Shown piece by piece: positions 37,373 through 49,381 of a DNA stretch of 50,507 nt; within the stretch, counting starts at the first letter, position 1, and every line of letters starts with the position of its first letter. Source of the stretch: Pseudomonadota bacterium (GTDB taxonomy: Bacteria > Pseudomonadota > Gammaproteobacteria > Arenicellales > UBA868). A program made the position numbers and the translations under genes. The notes below the pieces were generated by a model that had not been told where the DNA came from, ran no database searches, and worked only from the letters and a program-made list of their open reading frames with translations. The stretch covers positions 1 through 50,507 of the forward strand of contig JABHUE010000104.1 of NCBI GenBank assembly GCA_018672825.1, in the 5' to 3' direction.

Positions 37373-38125
37373 CTAGTTCTCCAGGATTTCCTGTTCAATC
37401 GGGCTTACGTCGGCTGGTTTTCTTGAGATCGCACCGTCTGATATCTGAGCGATCCGGTTTTGAAGATAAAGCTCGCGCATGAACAGATACGGGTCTACCT
37501 GCATCTTGAGGATTCGATCGATATCTAATAATCTCGAGCGGATATCAACGGCTCGGACCGCGAAACGCGCCACCGTTACTGAAATATCGTCAGGATCCCA
37601 TAGCGGATCAGCGATGGCGAACTCAGGGACCTTGCCGACAGCATCCCTGACCGTGCTGGGGCCGAGCAGGGGTAAGACAATATAAGGCCCGCTGGGCACG
37701 CCCCAAACGGCTAATGTTTGGCCATAGTCTTCTTCATGATCAGGAAAACCCAGCTTGCTCGCAATATCGACAAGACCGAGCACACCAATGGTGCTATTTA
37801 TTAAAAATCGATCAACGGTTTCTTTTGCTCGTGACGGTTTTCCCTGCAAGACATCATTGATCAGTGTGGTGGGAGCCCGCAGATTGTTAAAAAAGTTATT
37901 AACGCCACTTCGAAGACGCGCGGGAATGAATTTCCGATATCCGACAGCGAGCGGCCTGATCAGTATTTTGTCCACACCGTCATTGAAACCATAGATTGCC
38001 CTGTTAAAAGGCTGAATCGGATCGGCTGTGCTCTGCGCCGAGGTTGGGTTGGAAAACCCGACAACAAGAAAAACAACGACTACGGTTAGCCATCGCAGTT
38101 TTTCTTGCCGCTTGTAAAATTTCAA
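37373..38125 (-). CDS. mlaA: MlaA/VacJ-family phospholipid transport protein, apparently without a lipobox
   Basis: A 250-aa MlaA homologue with DPIQPFNRAIYGFNDGVDK, RSGVNNFFNNLRAPTTLINDVLQ and EDYGQTLAVWGVPSGPYIVLPLLGPST, the donut-forming helices that extract misplaced phospholipids from the outer leaflet of the outer membrane. The signal region (KLRWLTVVVVFLVVGFSNPTSAQ) has no cysteine at a lipobox, unlike the lipoprotein form of E. coli, so it is probably cut by signal peptidase I. The rest of the Mla pathway is absent. It overlaps the start of the preceding HTH gene's stop by four bases. Confidence 0.88.
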   Translation of the reverse strand: MKFYKRQEKLRWLTVVVVFLVVGFSNPTSAQSTADPIQPFNRAIYGFNDGVDKILIRPLAVGYRKFIPARLRSGVNNFFNNLRAPTTLINDVLQGKPSRAKETVDRFLINSTIGVLGLVDIASKLGFPDHEEDYGQTLAVWGVPSGPYIVLPLLGPSTVRDAVGKVPEFAIADPLWDPDDISVTVARFAVRAVDIRSRLLDIDRILKMQVDPYLFMRELYLQNRIAQISDGAISRKPADVSPIEQEILEN

Positions 38126-38613
38126 TTTTTATCTCCTTTAAAGGCTCGCGCAATTTCGCCAAAGTAGCGAGCCGCTCGGTGTCCAATGGGATCTGAGTGT
38201 GTCAGTCGAGGCGTTAAAAGCAATTGCAGATCCTGAAGATGTTTTGACTGCGCTTCAAACTTAGCTTTCAACACGTCATGATCCTTGCGTAGTGACTCGA
38301 GTGAGGCTGCGGCTTCCAAAACGTCTTTAATTTCAGTCTCTTTTAAATTTGGCACCTGTCGTGGCATGTCGCTGTCACCTTTGTGGGGTGCCAGTTTAAT
38401 GTCTCCAACAATCGCCTCAGGCTCTCCAAACACCCTGACCAAATCGGAGATATCAAAGACATAACGAGGCCGCTCCCCATGGAGGGATCGTTGAAACGGC
38501 GTAATTTGGCCTTTTTTGACTCTTCTTCTGATCGTGTTTGTCGAAATGCCGAACACCCGCGCCGCTTCTGTGATGCTAATTCGCCCATGTTGTTCTAAAT
38601 GATTGCCAGCCAT
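38122..38613 (-). CDS. Helix-turn-helix protein with coiled-coil tail
   Basis: A 163-aa protein. Residues 12-34 (ISITEAARVFGISTNTIRRR) form a MerR/excisionase-like HTH followed by a wing-like region (HGERPRYVFDISDLVRVF); residues about 92-132 are a heptad-rich helix; the rest is short and basic. I do not know a named family. It overlaps mlaA by four bases and would be translated just before it, so it could regulate mlaA or interact with DNA near the origin. No operator could be identified. Confidence 0.65.
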   Translation of the reverse strand: MAGNHLEQHGRISITEAARVFGISTNTIRRRVKKGQITPFQRSLHGERPRYVFDISDLVRVFGEPEAIVGDIKLAPHKGDSDMPRQVPNLKETEIKDVLEAAASLESLRKDHDVLKAKFEAQSKHLQDLQLLLTPRLTHSDPIGHRAARYFGEIARAFKGDKN

Positions 38614-38710
38614 TTTGTTTGATCAGTGGTTAGGTGGTTTCATGCCACTTGATGCCGAGTTCTAGGGTTGGCATCATGTTTGCACTATCCACATTAATGG
38701 TCAAGGCGGT

Positions 38711-39592
38711 GTGAGGCAATTGTTTAAACGTAAAAAATCAAAACACCGGATTGTGGTTTTTGCTGTTTTTTTCCTGACGGTGATGACGCTGACGTCCGCT
38801 CGCGCGGACACCGCAAAAGATCGGTTTGATGAGGCAAGAGAAGCGTTTGTTGAGCGAAAAAAGTTGATTTCACCGATAAGTGATATCGATTTAAAAACAG
38901 CAATAGAGATCCAGGATCTCTTGGTGCTTAATGTGGCAGCTGAATTTGGTTCCACGGCAGGTTACTTTCAGGGACTGACTCCAGGCGGGAAACCGTTGCT
39001 CGGGGTGTTGCTCGAAAACATGTTTACTTCAACGGGAGCAACGGTCGTCGCATCAAATTCAGCTGACCTCCAGTTGGCACCCGCATGGGTTTTGCGGATT
39101 GGTTCCACCAACGGGACAACAGTAGCCGACGTATCAGAAGGTGATGACCCTGCGTCTTTTTTTTCAGAACTCATTCCGGCTGTCTTGATAAGAGATGATT
39201 TAATGAGCGAGCTTAATTCCGAAGCAATAATGTCTCAAACCGCGGTGAATCTTGGGATCCGATTTGTTGTGATGGGTCATCCTATTTCCCTATCGGGCCC
39301 TGGCGGGCTACAGGCGGTCTCTGGCACCTTGAATGCGACATTGCTCGATAGTGACGGAGCGACATTGAGCGCAGGAGACGGCCTGACGCCCGACGGCGCT
39401 CGCGTCTCTTCCCTGATTCGAAAGATTGCGAGCGATCTTAAAGCGCGAGGCCGGCAACTCCGATTGAATGATTTAATTATTCTGGGTTCGGCAGGGCCGG
39501 TTGCGGTTTTGAATGACTCACCTCGCGTCGTTGGGCGATTTGAGGCGGGCGCCGAAGCCCGGAGGATTGTGTTGGCGATTAGGTCGGAGTAG
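38711..39592 (+). CDS. Exported MhpD/fumarylacetoacetase-fold protein, probably without catalytic metal site
   Basis: A 293-aa protein with an N-terminal signal peptide (basic KRKKSKHR, hydrophobic to ARA at about residue 32). The mature part resembles the 2-keto-4-pentenoate hydratase group: AIEIQDLLVLNVAAEFGSTA with YFQGLTPGGKPLLG corresponds to the conserved substrate-side segment, and RKIASDLKARGRQLRLNDL followed by IILGSAGPVAVL corresponds to the C-terminal end of the fold. Where cytoplasmic members carry the EPE metal-binding motif, this one has APAWVLRIG, so activity is doubtful. The start is GTG at 38711 with AAGG upstream. No operon partner. Confidence 0.6.
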   Translation: MRQLFKRKKSKHRIVVFAVFFLTVMTLTSARADTAKDRFDEAREAFVERKKLISPISDIDLKTAIEIQDLLVLNVAAEFGSTAGYFQGLTPGGKPLLGVLLENMFTSTGATVVASNSADLQLAPAWVLRIGSTNGTTVADVSEGDDPASFFSELIPAVLIRDDLMSELNSEAIMSQTAVNLGIRFVVMGHPISLSGPGGLQAVSGTLNATLLDSDGATLSAGDGLTPDGARVSSLIRKIASDLKARGRQLRLNDLIILGSAGPVAVLNDSPRVVGRFEAGAEARRIVLAIRSE

Positions 39593-39598
39593 TTCGCA

Positions 39599-41167
39599 TC
39601 AAGGCGTTCGAGGGGCCAACAGGGTATTGACCCGTCGAACGTCTTCCTCGTTGAGGTCGCTTACCAGGCGCTCAAGTTCGAGCATCTGAAGGATATAGTC
39701 ATATCGTTCGCTTAAAAAATCGCGCTGCGCTATAAAAAGGTCTCTTTGGGCGTCCAAAACAGCAATGTTTGTTGTTAATCCTGCCGCAAAACTCTCTTCT
39801 TTGGCAACAAGTGCGTTCTCGCCCGCTTCAACCGCGGCTGAAAGGGCTTCAAGTCGACGTAATCGACTTTTAACGCTGAGAAACGTTTGGCGGGTATCGC
39901 TGCTTAGCTCACGTGAGGCCGATTCATAGTCAGATCTCGACGCGTTTAAGTTATCTGCGGCCTCCCGAACCTTCGAGTTGATAAGGCCGCCCTGATAAAA
40001 AGGGATATCGACCGAAAAAAGTAATCTTGCTGAGGTGTCATCACCGGTAGCGAGATCGTTGTAGCTGCCCGATACGCTTACGCCGAGAGTGGGCAGCCGA
40101 AGTGATTTCTGACGGTCGATTTCAAGGCTCGAAAGATCAATACCGATACTTTTTGCCTGAAGCGAAACATTGTCGCTCAACGCGCGCTCGATCCATTGGT
40201 CGGCATCGTCGGGTTTCGGTGCGCCGAGCGAGACCGAGTCGGGGAGCGTCTTAAGGGCCCCAACATCTTGCCCGACTAAAACAACCAGTGATTGAGTCGC
40301 ATCATCGACAAGTTTTTCTGATTCGATAGTGTCAGCAACCGCCTTTTCGAAACGCGCTCTTGCATCGAAGAGCTCTGTTCGAGTTCCGAGTCCGACATCA
40401 AGGCGTTCCTGGGCGAGTTCGAGCTGGCGCTTTAATGCTGCTTGATTCTTTTTTGATAACTCAAGATTGTCCTCTGCAGCGAGCACGGTGAAATAGGTCC
40501 GGACGGTTCGACTGACCAAAGCGGATGCATCGAGCCGGAACTGAAGCTCCGCTTGATTCACCCTTTTCCTGGCTTGGTCAACTGTGATTCGACTACTCCG
40601 GTTGAAGAGGGATTGCGATAACGCGATCGAAGCCACAGACGCATCGTTGAGGTCTTGGGTGGAATCGGTGTAGCTACCTGTGGCGCTTAGTTGTGGCCTC
40701 AAAGGCGCTTTTGCTTGAGGGATCAACTCATCTGCAGCCTGATAGCGATAGGCCTGTGTTGCGAAAACAGGATCTTGCGCTTTTGCTAATAGATAAACTT
40801 CAAGAAGGTCAGCGCTTTGGGCTAATTCAACCGATGGGGCGACGTCAGTCTCGACGTTGTCTGTGGTCGACTGACTTGAGAGCGTTAGCGTATCTGAGAC
40901 ACTTTCGAGTGGCGCGGTGTCTTTTTTATCGGTTGGAATGACAAGTGTTTGTCCAGGATAAATGACAGGGCTCGAGCCGAGATTATTTAATTCAATTAGG
41001 TTGGCACAGGGGATTTTTAAAAACTCGGCAATCTCGCAAGGCGTATCTCCGTCTTTAACGAGATAGCTTGTTGTCTCTCCGCTAGCCACATTACAAAAAA
41101 GCGCACTTGTTCCGAAAAAGATAGGGATTAATGCGACAGGGTTCAGCAAGTGTTTCGGATTTCTCAT
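39599..41167 (-). CDS. TolC-family outer-membrane channel with N-terminal LysM domain
   Basis: A 522-aa secreted protein. A signal peptide (about residues 1-30) is followed by a LysM domain (about 35-78: SYLVKDGDTPCEIAEFLKIP and VIYPGQTLVIP), an acidic Ser/Thr linker, and a complete TolC-like outer-membrane efflux domain (about 118-515) with its repeated helical layout: LLAKAQDPVFATQAYRYQAA, LPTLGVSVSGSY and IPFYQGGLINSKVREA. The LysM part has two cysteines (CEIAEFLKIPC), which may form a disulfide. LysM binds peptidoglycan, so this channel could be fixed to the cell wall. It starts 12 bp after pcm, the usual pcm-tolC order. Confidence 0.85.
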   Translation of the reverse strand: MRNPKHLLNPVALIPIFFGTSALFCNVASGETTSYLVKDGDTPCEIAEFLKIPCANLIELNNLGSSPVIYPGQTLVIPTDKKDTAPLESVSDTLTLSSQSTTDNVETDVAPSVELAQSADLLEVYLLAKAQDPVFATQAYRYQAADELIPQAKAPLRPQLSATGSYTDSTQDLNDASVASIALSQSLFNRSSRITVDQARKRVNQAELQFRLDASALVSRTVRTYFTVLAAEDNLELSKKNQAALKRQLELAQERLDVGLGTRTELFDARARFEKAVADTIESEKLVDDATQSLVVLVGQDVGALKTLPDSVSLGAPKPDDADQWIERALSDNVSLQAKSIGIDLSSLEIDRQKSLRLPTLGVSVSGSYNDLATGDDTSARLLFSVDIPFYQGGLINSKVREAADNLNASRSDYESASRELSSDTRQTFLSVKSRLRRLEALSAAVEAGENALVAKEESFAAGLTTNIAVLDAQRDLFIAQRDFLSERYDYILQMLELERLVSDLNEEDVRRVNTLLAPRTP

Positions 41168-41179
41168 TTTTCGTCCTGA

Positions 41180-41833
41180 TTACAGTTGGAATTCAGATTT
41201 TGTTTGAGCGTTTATGAGTGGTGCGATGCAGGTATCAAAAAGAGACTGACGTTGAAGCGCCCCGTTTTTCAATCGGGTGATTACAATAACCTCCATTGAA
41301 GGTAAATCGCCGACTACAACTACAAACCGGCCCCCGGGTTTCAGTAAAGCCTCGTACGCTGCGGGTATTCGGGGCGTTGAGGCCGTCAATAGGATTGCGT
41401 CCCATTTTTTGGTTTGGCCCCATCCTAAGGCCCCATCACCCTCTTTTAGAGTGACGTTACCGATCCCCTGGGATTGGAGCTTGGCTTCAGTTTGTGCCAG
41501 AAAATGGGGGAATATATCGACCGATGTCACCTGATTACCGAGTGTCGCGAGCAAGGCGGTCATGAATCCGGAGCCCGTACCAATCTCAAGAATGTCATCA
41601 TGATGCGTGGGTAAGAGCGCTTGGATAAGGCGGGCTTCGATCTTTGGCCTCAGCATGCACTGGCCCTGTTCTAGCGGTACTTCAATGTCCGCGTAGGCCA
41701 TGGTTTTGTATTGGAGCGGCACAAAGTGTTGGCGATCGAGTTCGCGAAGTCCATCAATGACCTTAGGATTGAGAACGCCCCAGGGTCGAATTTGTTGCTC
41801 GATCATGTTGAATCGGGCGGGGTCAATGTTCAT
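41180..41833 (-). CDS. pcm: Protein-L-isoaspartate O-methyltransferase-like protein
   Basis: A 217-aa PCMT-fold protein with MIEQQIRPWGVLNPKVIDGL, RQHFVPLQYKTMAYADIEVPL and motif I ILEIGTGSGFMTALLAT, then ILLTASTPRIPAAYEALLKPGG. The classical enzyme methylates isoaspartyl residues to start their repair. Homologues placed directly upstream of tolC, as here, are common in proteobacteria and form a subgroup whose repair activity is not always shown. Confidence 0.9.
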   Translation of the reverse strand: MNIDPARFNMIEQQIRPWGVLNPKVIDGLRELDRQHFVPLQYKTMAYADIEVPLEQGQCMLRPKIEARLIQALLPTHHDDILEIGTGSGFMTALLATLGNQVTSVDIFPHFLAQTEAKLQSQGIGNVTLKEGDGALGWGQTKKWDAILLTASTPRIPAAYEALLKPGGRFVVVVGDLPSMEVIVITRLKNGALQRQSLFDTCIAPLINAQTKSEFQL

Positions 41834-41954
41834 GTGGCGAGCACTCTAAATTGTCATAATCAAATCTTAGCATGCAGGCTTAATGATCAACGTCGTTGAG
41901 GCGTAGCCAGCAGAAATTTTAGATCCGTTTTGAACATCATCTAGTATCGTTACT

Positions 41955-42587
41955 ATGTCACCTACTATTTATTATGTTGTTGATCCCATGTGTAGTTGGT
42001 GTTGGGGATTTGCACCGGTTTGGCGAGAGTTTGTTTCGGAGATTCCCGAATCCGTCGCGGTCGTTGACCTGATGGGCGGTTTGGCTCCGGATAATGAAGC
42101 GCCCATGGACAGCGCAATGCGGCAATATGTTCAGGACGCCTGGGGCGCAGTCAAAGCTCGGACCGGAGCCGAATTCAATTTTGAATTTTGGAATAAGTGT
42201 GAGCCCAAGCGGTCGACTTATCCGGCGTGCCGAGCGGTAATCGCGGCGGGTGAACAGGCGAGCGGTGCTCGATCCCTGATGTATGACGCGATTCAAAGGG
42301 CTTATTTCCTTGAGGCCCGAAATCCTTCTGATGCCGAAGCGCTCGAGTGTGTCGCCGGTGAAATTGGTTTGGACCGGAAACAATTTACTGAAGATTTAGG
42401 CTCCGATCATATCAATAGGATTTTCCAGCTAGAGCTCGAATCAGTTGCAAAACTGGGCGTTTCCGGGTTTCCCACGATTGTCGTAAAGCGAGAGTCGCCT
42501 GGCGAGCTCGCTCGTTATGACCTTTTAACAGCGGGCTTTTCCGATATTGATGTGCTTAGAGACCGATTGAGCCGGCTCTTGGTGTGA
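41955..42587 (+). CDS. DsbA-family (FrnE-like) oxidoreductase
   Basis: A 210-aa protein with a thioredoxin fold interrupted by a helical domain. YYVVDPMCSWCWGFAPVW holds the CxxC (residues 13-16), followed by PACRAVIAAGEQ and GVSGFPTIVV with the cis-proline. No signal peptide, so it is cytoplasmic, like other 2-hydroxychromene-isomerase/FrnE-type DsbA homologues. The substrate is unknown. It is divergent from pcm. Confidence 0.82.
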   Translation: MSPTIYYVVDPMCSWCWGFAPVWREFVSEIPESVAVVDLMGGLAPDNEAPMDSAMRQYVQDAWGAVKARTGAEFNFEFWNKCEPKRSTYPACRAVIAAGEQASGARSLMYDAIQRAYFLEARNPSDAEALECVAGEIGLDRKQFTEDLGSDHINRIFQLELESVAKLGVSGFPTIVVKRESPGELARYDLLTAGFSDIDVLRDRLSRLLV

Positions 42588-42660
42588 CGCGGCTTGCGCG
42601 AAGTGCTTTTCAGATGGGCGTCTAAATGCGGACGAAAAACTTATTCTTAACTCGATATTA

Positions 42661-42690
42661 TTGACCCGACCGATACAATACCCCTATAAT
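42661..42690 (+). promoter_or_regulatory. atpI: Sigma70 promoter of the atp operon
   Basis: TTGACC (42661-42666) and a perfect TATAAT (42685-42690) are 18 bp apart, 56 bp before atpI. An 8-bp-looped inverted repeat (GCGCC ... GGCGC, 42693-42717) overlaps the expected transcription start and could be an operator or an RNA stem at the 5' end. Confidence 0.8.
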
Positions 42691-42745
42691 TCGCGCCCTT
42701 TGTAGCAGTAAAGGCGCTTTGGATTGAGAAGAATCTGAAGTACCG

Positions 42746-44100
<1,355 letters not shown>

Positions 44101-44156
44101 GGCCATCAAACGATTTTTATTTGACCTAATCTGACAACTTCCCACAGGAGAATCTC

Positions 44157-44393
44157 ATGGAAATAGCTTTACTTTATGTTGCCGGCGCAGTACTGCTTGG
44201 CCTCGCAGGCGTAGGGGTCGGCGTAGGGGTCGGCGTGCTCGGTGCCCGTTTTCTGGAAGGCATCGCTCGTCAGCCTGAACTACTCCCGATGCTTCGCACG
44301 CAGTTTTTTATTGTGATGGGGCTCGTTGACGCTATCCCGATTATTGGCGTGGCGATCGCGCTCTATATCATGTTCGCTGTTGTTGGCGGCTAA
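44157..44393 (+). CDS. atpE: ATP synthase Fo subunit c
   Basis: A 78-aa two-helix hairpin. The second helix contains the ion-binding aspartate in [17 protein letters not shown], and the loop [12 protein letters not shown] is conserved. The absence of the Na+-binding Gln/Ser/Thr pattern points to protons. The first helix has an unbroken [12 protein letters not shown] stretch, glycine-richer than E. coli, built on a 12-bp tandem DNA repeat. AGGAG precedes the ATG. Confidence 0.97.
   Translation: MEIALLYVAGAVLLGLAGVGVGVGVGVLGARFLEGIARQPELLPMLRTQFFIVMGLVDAIPIIGVAIALYIMFAVVGG
44208..44236 (+). repeat. atpE: 12-bp tandem repeat in atpE
   Basis: GGCGTAGGGGTC occurs at 44208-44219 and 44220-44231, with five further bases (GGCGT) of a third copy. 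It encodes the Gly-Val repeats of the c-subunit first helix. Change in copy number would add or remove four residues. Confidence 0.8.
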
Positions 44394-44420
44394 CCCTTAC
44401 TCGAATTAAAGGAAGCGGTT

Positions 44421-44891
44421 ATGAACATCAACCTGACGCTGATTGGACAAAGTGTCGCGTTCGTTGTGTTCGTCTGGTTTTGCATGAAATTTGTTTGGCC
44501 GCCGATTGTTTCCGCGCTGAACGAACGTAAAACCAAGATTGCCGATGGCTTAGCTGCGGCCGAAGAGGGTCAGCGAGCGAAAGCGCAGGCGGAAGAACAG
44601 GTGACGCAAGTTACTAATGAAGCGAAAGAGCAGGCGCAGGAGATCATCCGGCGCGCCGAAAAGCGCGAAGCCGAGATGGTAGAAGAAGCAAAAGGCACTG
44701 CGAGAAACGAAGGCGATCGAATCCTAGGGGCGGCTCGAGGCGAAATAGAGAAAGAGGCCAACATGGCTCGCGAAGCCCTTCGTGCACAAGTGGCTGCATT
44801 ATCTGTGGCGGGCGCGGCGAAGATTCTTGAGCAGGAAGTAGATGAAGGCGCACATGCGAAGATGCTCGACAACTTAATTGAGCAGCTCTAA
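44421..44891 (+). CDS. atpF: ATP synthase Fo subunit b
   Basis: A 156-aa peripheral-stalk subunit: an N-terminal membrane helix (residues 4-26: [20 protein letters not shown]) followed by a long charged helix (30-150) that dimerises and reaches the F1 head. Length matches E. coli b. AAGGAAG precedes the ATG. Confidence 0.96.
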   Translation: MNINLTLIGQSVAFVVFVWFCMKFVWPPIVSALNERKTKIADGLAAAEEGQRAKAQAEEQVTQVTNEAKEQAQEIIRRAEKREAEMVEEAKGTARNEGDRILGAARGEIEKEANMAREALRAQVAALSVAGAAKILEQEVDEGAHAKMLDNLIEQL

Positions 44892-44915
44892 AGCCCGCTC
44901 TCATCTAGATTCAAA

Positions 44916-45452
44916 ATGTCAGAAAACGCCAGTATCGCAAGACCCTACGCGCAAGCGGTGTTTGAGATTGCTCGAGAAAGTACCGCTTTTCCCGAGTGGT
45001 CACAGGCGCTTGGGCGACTAGCCGATCTTGCCAGTCAAGAGCAAGTCAGTTCTCTGTTCTCGCACCCCCGGGTAGACAAAGAAGATGTCGCTTCGATTCT
45101 GATCGAAAGCTGCGGTGATCTTTTGGATTCGGCGGGTCAAAACTTTGTCAATTTGTTGGTGAGAAATGGTCGTCTTGGCACGCTCCCTGATATAGCAGAG
45201 CAGTTTGAATTGCTTCGGGCTGAAGAGGAACGCACGATCACGGCGAAAGTGGAGAGCGCGCTTCCGGTCTCTGAGTCTCACCAAAAGCGTATCTCAGAGG
45301 CATTAGAGCGTAAGTTAGGACGCCGGGTAGAACTGGAAGTGACGATGGATGCCTCCTTGATCGGAGGCGCGGTGATTCGCGCGGGTGATCTGGTTATTGA
45401 CGGATCAGTTCGTGCCCGATTGGAAAAATTAGCAGCTGCGATAAGCAGCTAA
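44916..45452 (+). CDS. atpH: ATP synthase F1 subunit delta
   Basis: A 178-aa delta subunit with IARPYAQAVFEIARES at the N terminus, the LLVRNGRLGTLPDIAEQFE helix and the C-terminal DASLIGGAVIRAGDLVIDGSV. It joins the b dimer to the top of F1. Confidence 0.96.
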   Translation: MSENASIARPYAQAVFEIARESTAFPEWSQALGRLADLASQEQVSSLFSHPRVDKEDVASILIESCGDLLDSAGQNFVNLLVRNGRLGTLPDIAEQFELLRAEEERTITAKVESALPVSESHQKRISEALERKLGRRVELEVTMDASLIGGAVIRAGDLVIDGSVRARLEKLAAAISS

Positions 45453-45491
45453 ACCCAAGTGCAGAAGAAAAGCTGCAAGAGGAATTAAAGA

Positions 45492-47039
45492 ATGTCTACG
45501 CAACTGAACCCATCTGAAATCAGTGAACTCATTAAAGAGCGGATTAAAGATTTTGATGCCGGCGCCGAAGCGCGAACCGAGGGCACGGTCGTTAGCCTGA
45601 CCGACGGTATTTGCCGAATTCATGGACTGGCCGACGCAATGCAGGGTGAGATGCTGGAGTTCCCGAATGACACGTTTGGGCTTGCGTTGAACCTGGAGCG
45701 CGATTCTGTGGGCGCTGTTGTGCTTGGGGATTACGAGCATATTGTTGAGGGCGATACGGTGAAATGCACAGGTCGCATCCTTGAAGTGCCGATCGGCCCA
45801 GGCCTTCTCGGCCGAGTCGTCGATTCCCTCGGAGAGCCGATTGATGGCAAGGGTCCAATTGACGCTTCTGGCTCCGCACCGATTGAAAGCATTGCGCCCG
45901 GCGTTATTACCCGGCAATCCGTTTCTGAGCCGGTCCAGACAGGTCTCAAGTCAATTGACTCCATGGTGCCTGTGGGTCGTGGCCAACGAGAACTCATTAT
46001 TGGTGACCGCCAGACCGGCAAAACAGCTGTTGCGATCGATGCGATCATCAACCAAAAAGGCAAGGGAATTAAATGTATCTATGTGGCGATTGGGCAGAAA
46101 GCCTCTTCCGTTGCTATTGTGGTGAGCAAACTCGAAGAACATGGTGCGATGGATCACACCATCGTGGTTTCGGCATCTGCGGCTGATTCAGCGGCAATGC
46201 AGTACATCGCGCCTTATGCGGGTTGTACGATGGGTGAGTACTTTCGTGATCGAGGCGAAGATGCGCTGATTATTTATGATGATTTGACTAAGCAGGCCTG
46301 GGCTTATCGTCAGGTCAGTTTGCTACTAAGACGACCGCCAGGCCGCGAAGCTTATCCCGGGGACGTGTTTTATCTGCATTCCCGGCTTCTTGAGCGTGCA
46401 GCCCGGATTAATCCCGAAGAAGTGGAAAAGCGCACTAACGGAGAGGTCAAAGGCAAGACAGGATCATTGACGGCATTGCCCATTATTGAGACGCAAGCAG
46501 GTGACGTATCGGCGTTTGTGCCCACTAACGTCATATCGATTACCGACGGCCAAATTTTTCTTGAGACCGATCTTTTCAACGCCGGAATCCGGCCAGCCAT
46601 TAACGCGGGTCTATCGGTGTCGCGAGTGGGTGGTGCAGCACAGTGCCCGCTCATTAAAAAACTCGGTGGCGGTATTCGCTTGGCACTCGCGCAGTATCGA
46701 GAGCTGGCTGCGTTTTCCCAGTTTGCGTCAGACCTTGATGAAGCGACTCGCAAGCAACTGGAGCGCGGAGAGCGCGCAACAGAGCTTATGAAGCAAAAAC
46801 AATATTCAACGATGTCTGTTGCCGAAATGGCGGTAAGTCTATTCGCAGCTAACGAGGGCTACCTTGATGACGTCGAATCAAAGAGTGTGGTTGAGTTTGA
46901 GCAGGCGATGCAAAGTCACATGAAGAGCCAGTATGCTGATTTCATGGATGAGATGAACCGGGATCAAGCATATAGCGACGAGGTTGCCGCAAAGTTGCAC
47001 GATGCGCTTAAAGATTTCAAAGCGAACGGCAGCTGGTAG
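45492..47039 (+). CDS. atpA: ATP synthase F1 subunit alpha
   Basis: A 515-aa alpha subunit. Walker A is [13 protein letters not shown], and [27 protein letters not shown] and [10 protein letters not shown] are family signatures. Non-catalytic nucleotide sites form with beta. AGAGG with AAAG precedes the ATG; the gene follows atpH by 39 bp. Confidence 0.98.
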   Translation: MSTQLNPSEISELIKERIKDFDAGAEARTEGTVVSLTDGICRIHGLADAMQGEMLEFPNDTFGLALNLERDSVGAVVLGDYEHIVEGDTVKCTGRILEVPIGPGLLGRVVDSLGEPIDGKGPIDASGSAPIESIAPGVITRQSVSEPVQTGLKSIDSMVPVGRGQRELIIGDRQTGKTAVAIDAIINQKGKGIKCIYVAIGQKASSVAIVVSKLEEHGAMDHTIVVSASAADSAAMQYIAPYAGCTMGEYFRDRGEDALIIYDDLTKQAWAYRQVSLLLRRPPGREAYPGDVFYLHSRLLERAARINPEEVEKRTNGEVKGKTGSLTALPIIETQAGDVSAFVPTNVISITDGQIFLETDLFNAGIRPAINAGLSVSRVGGAAQCPLIKKLGGGIRLALAQYRELAAFSQFASDLDEATRKQLERGERATELMKQKQYSTMSVAEMAVSLFAANEGYLDDVESKSVVEFEQAMQSHMKSQYADFMDEMNRDQAYSDEVAAKLHDALKDFKANGSW

Positions 47040-47067
47040 CCGACCCACCCAAAAAGGCTGAAGGAAC

Positions 47068-47931
47068 ATGGCAGGCGCCAAAGAAATCCGAACCCAGATC
47101 AAGAGTATTCAAAATACTCAAAAGATCACCAAAGCCATGGAAATGGTGGCGGCAAGCAAAATGCGCAGAGCGCAGGAACGTATGGCTCAGGCTCGCCCTT
47201 ACGCTGACAAGATGGCAAGCGTCATGAGTCATCTCGCGCAGGCTAACCTCGAATACAAACACAGCTTTACCGAAGAGCGTGAACCCAAGCGGGTCGGCTT
47301 TATTATCGTTTCAAGTGATCGTGGCTTGTGCGGCGGATTAAATATCAATCTTTTCCGAAGGGTCGTACAGACCATGTCGGATTGGCAAGCGAAGGGCGTG
47401 GAGATTGACGCCACCGTTATCGGCAAGAAGGGCCTCGGGTTTTTTAAGCGGGTTGGCGTGAACATTGTTTCGGAAGCCACTCAGATTGGTGATAAGCCAG
47501 AGCTGGCCGACTTGATTGGGGCGATGAAAGTGATGATGGATGCTTTCAGTGAGGGTCGAATTGATCGCGTGTTTCTAGCGCATAACGGTTTCGTTACCAC
47601 GATGACCCAGGAGCCGCGGGTGAACCAGCTTCTTCCTGTTTCAGCTCCGGAAAAAGACGATCGGCTAGAGCAGCATTGGGACTATCTCTATGAGCCTGAT
47701 GCTCGAGGGGTCCTCGATGGACTAATGATGCGGTATGTGGAGTCATTAATTTATCGAGGGGTTGTGGAGAATATTTCATGTGAAATGGCGGCCCGAATGG
47801 TCGCAATGAAATCCGCTTCTGACAATGCCGGCAATTTAATAGATGAGCTTCAATTGGTTTATAACAAGGCCCGTCAAGCGGCTATCACCCAAGAAATTTC
47901 TGAGATTGTGAGTGGCGCAGCCGCGGTTTAA
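47068..47931 (+). CDS. atpG: ATP synthase F1 subunit gamma
   Basis: A 287-aa central-stalk subunit. The N-terminal helix ([29 protein letters not shown]) and the C-terminal helix ([23 protein letters not shown]) form the rotor shaft; [15 protein letters not shown] is the conserved inner segment. AAGGA precedes the ATG. Confidence 0.98.
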   Translation: MAGAKEIRTQIKSIQNTQKITKAMEMVAASKMRRAQERMAQARPYADKMASVMSHLAQANLEYKHSFTEEREPKRVGFIIVSSDRGLCGGLNINLFRRVVQTMSDWQAKGVEIDATVIGKKGLGFFKRVGVNIVSEATQIGDKPELADLIGAMKVMMDAFSEGRIDRVFLAHNGFVTTMTQEPRVNQLLPVSAPEKDDRLEQHWDYLYEPDARGVLDGLMMRYVESLIYRGVVENISCEMAARMVAMKSASDNAGNLIDELQLVYNKARQAAITQEISEIVSGAAAV

Positions 47932-47958
47932 GCGGACGGTGGCCAGCGAAAAAGATAA

Positions 47959-49362
<1,404 letters not shown>

Positions 49363-49381
49363 GAGCGTCTAATAGAACATC

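Noticed and set aside
47776-47791. A further parS-like sequence inside atpG
   Set aside because: It has a CATG centre instead of CACGTG's ACGT and several mismatches to the parS consensus.
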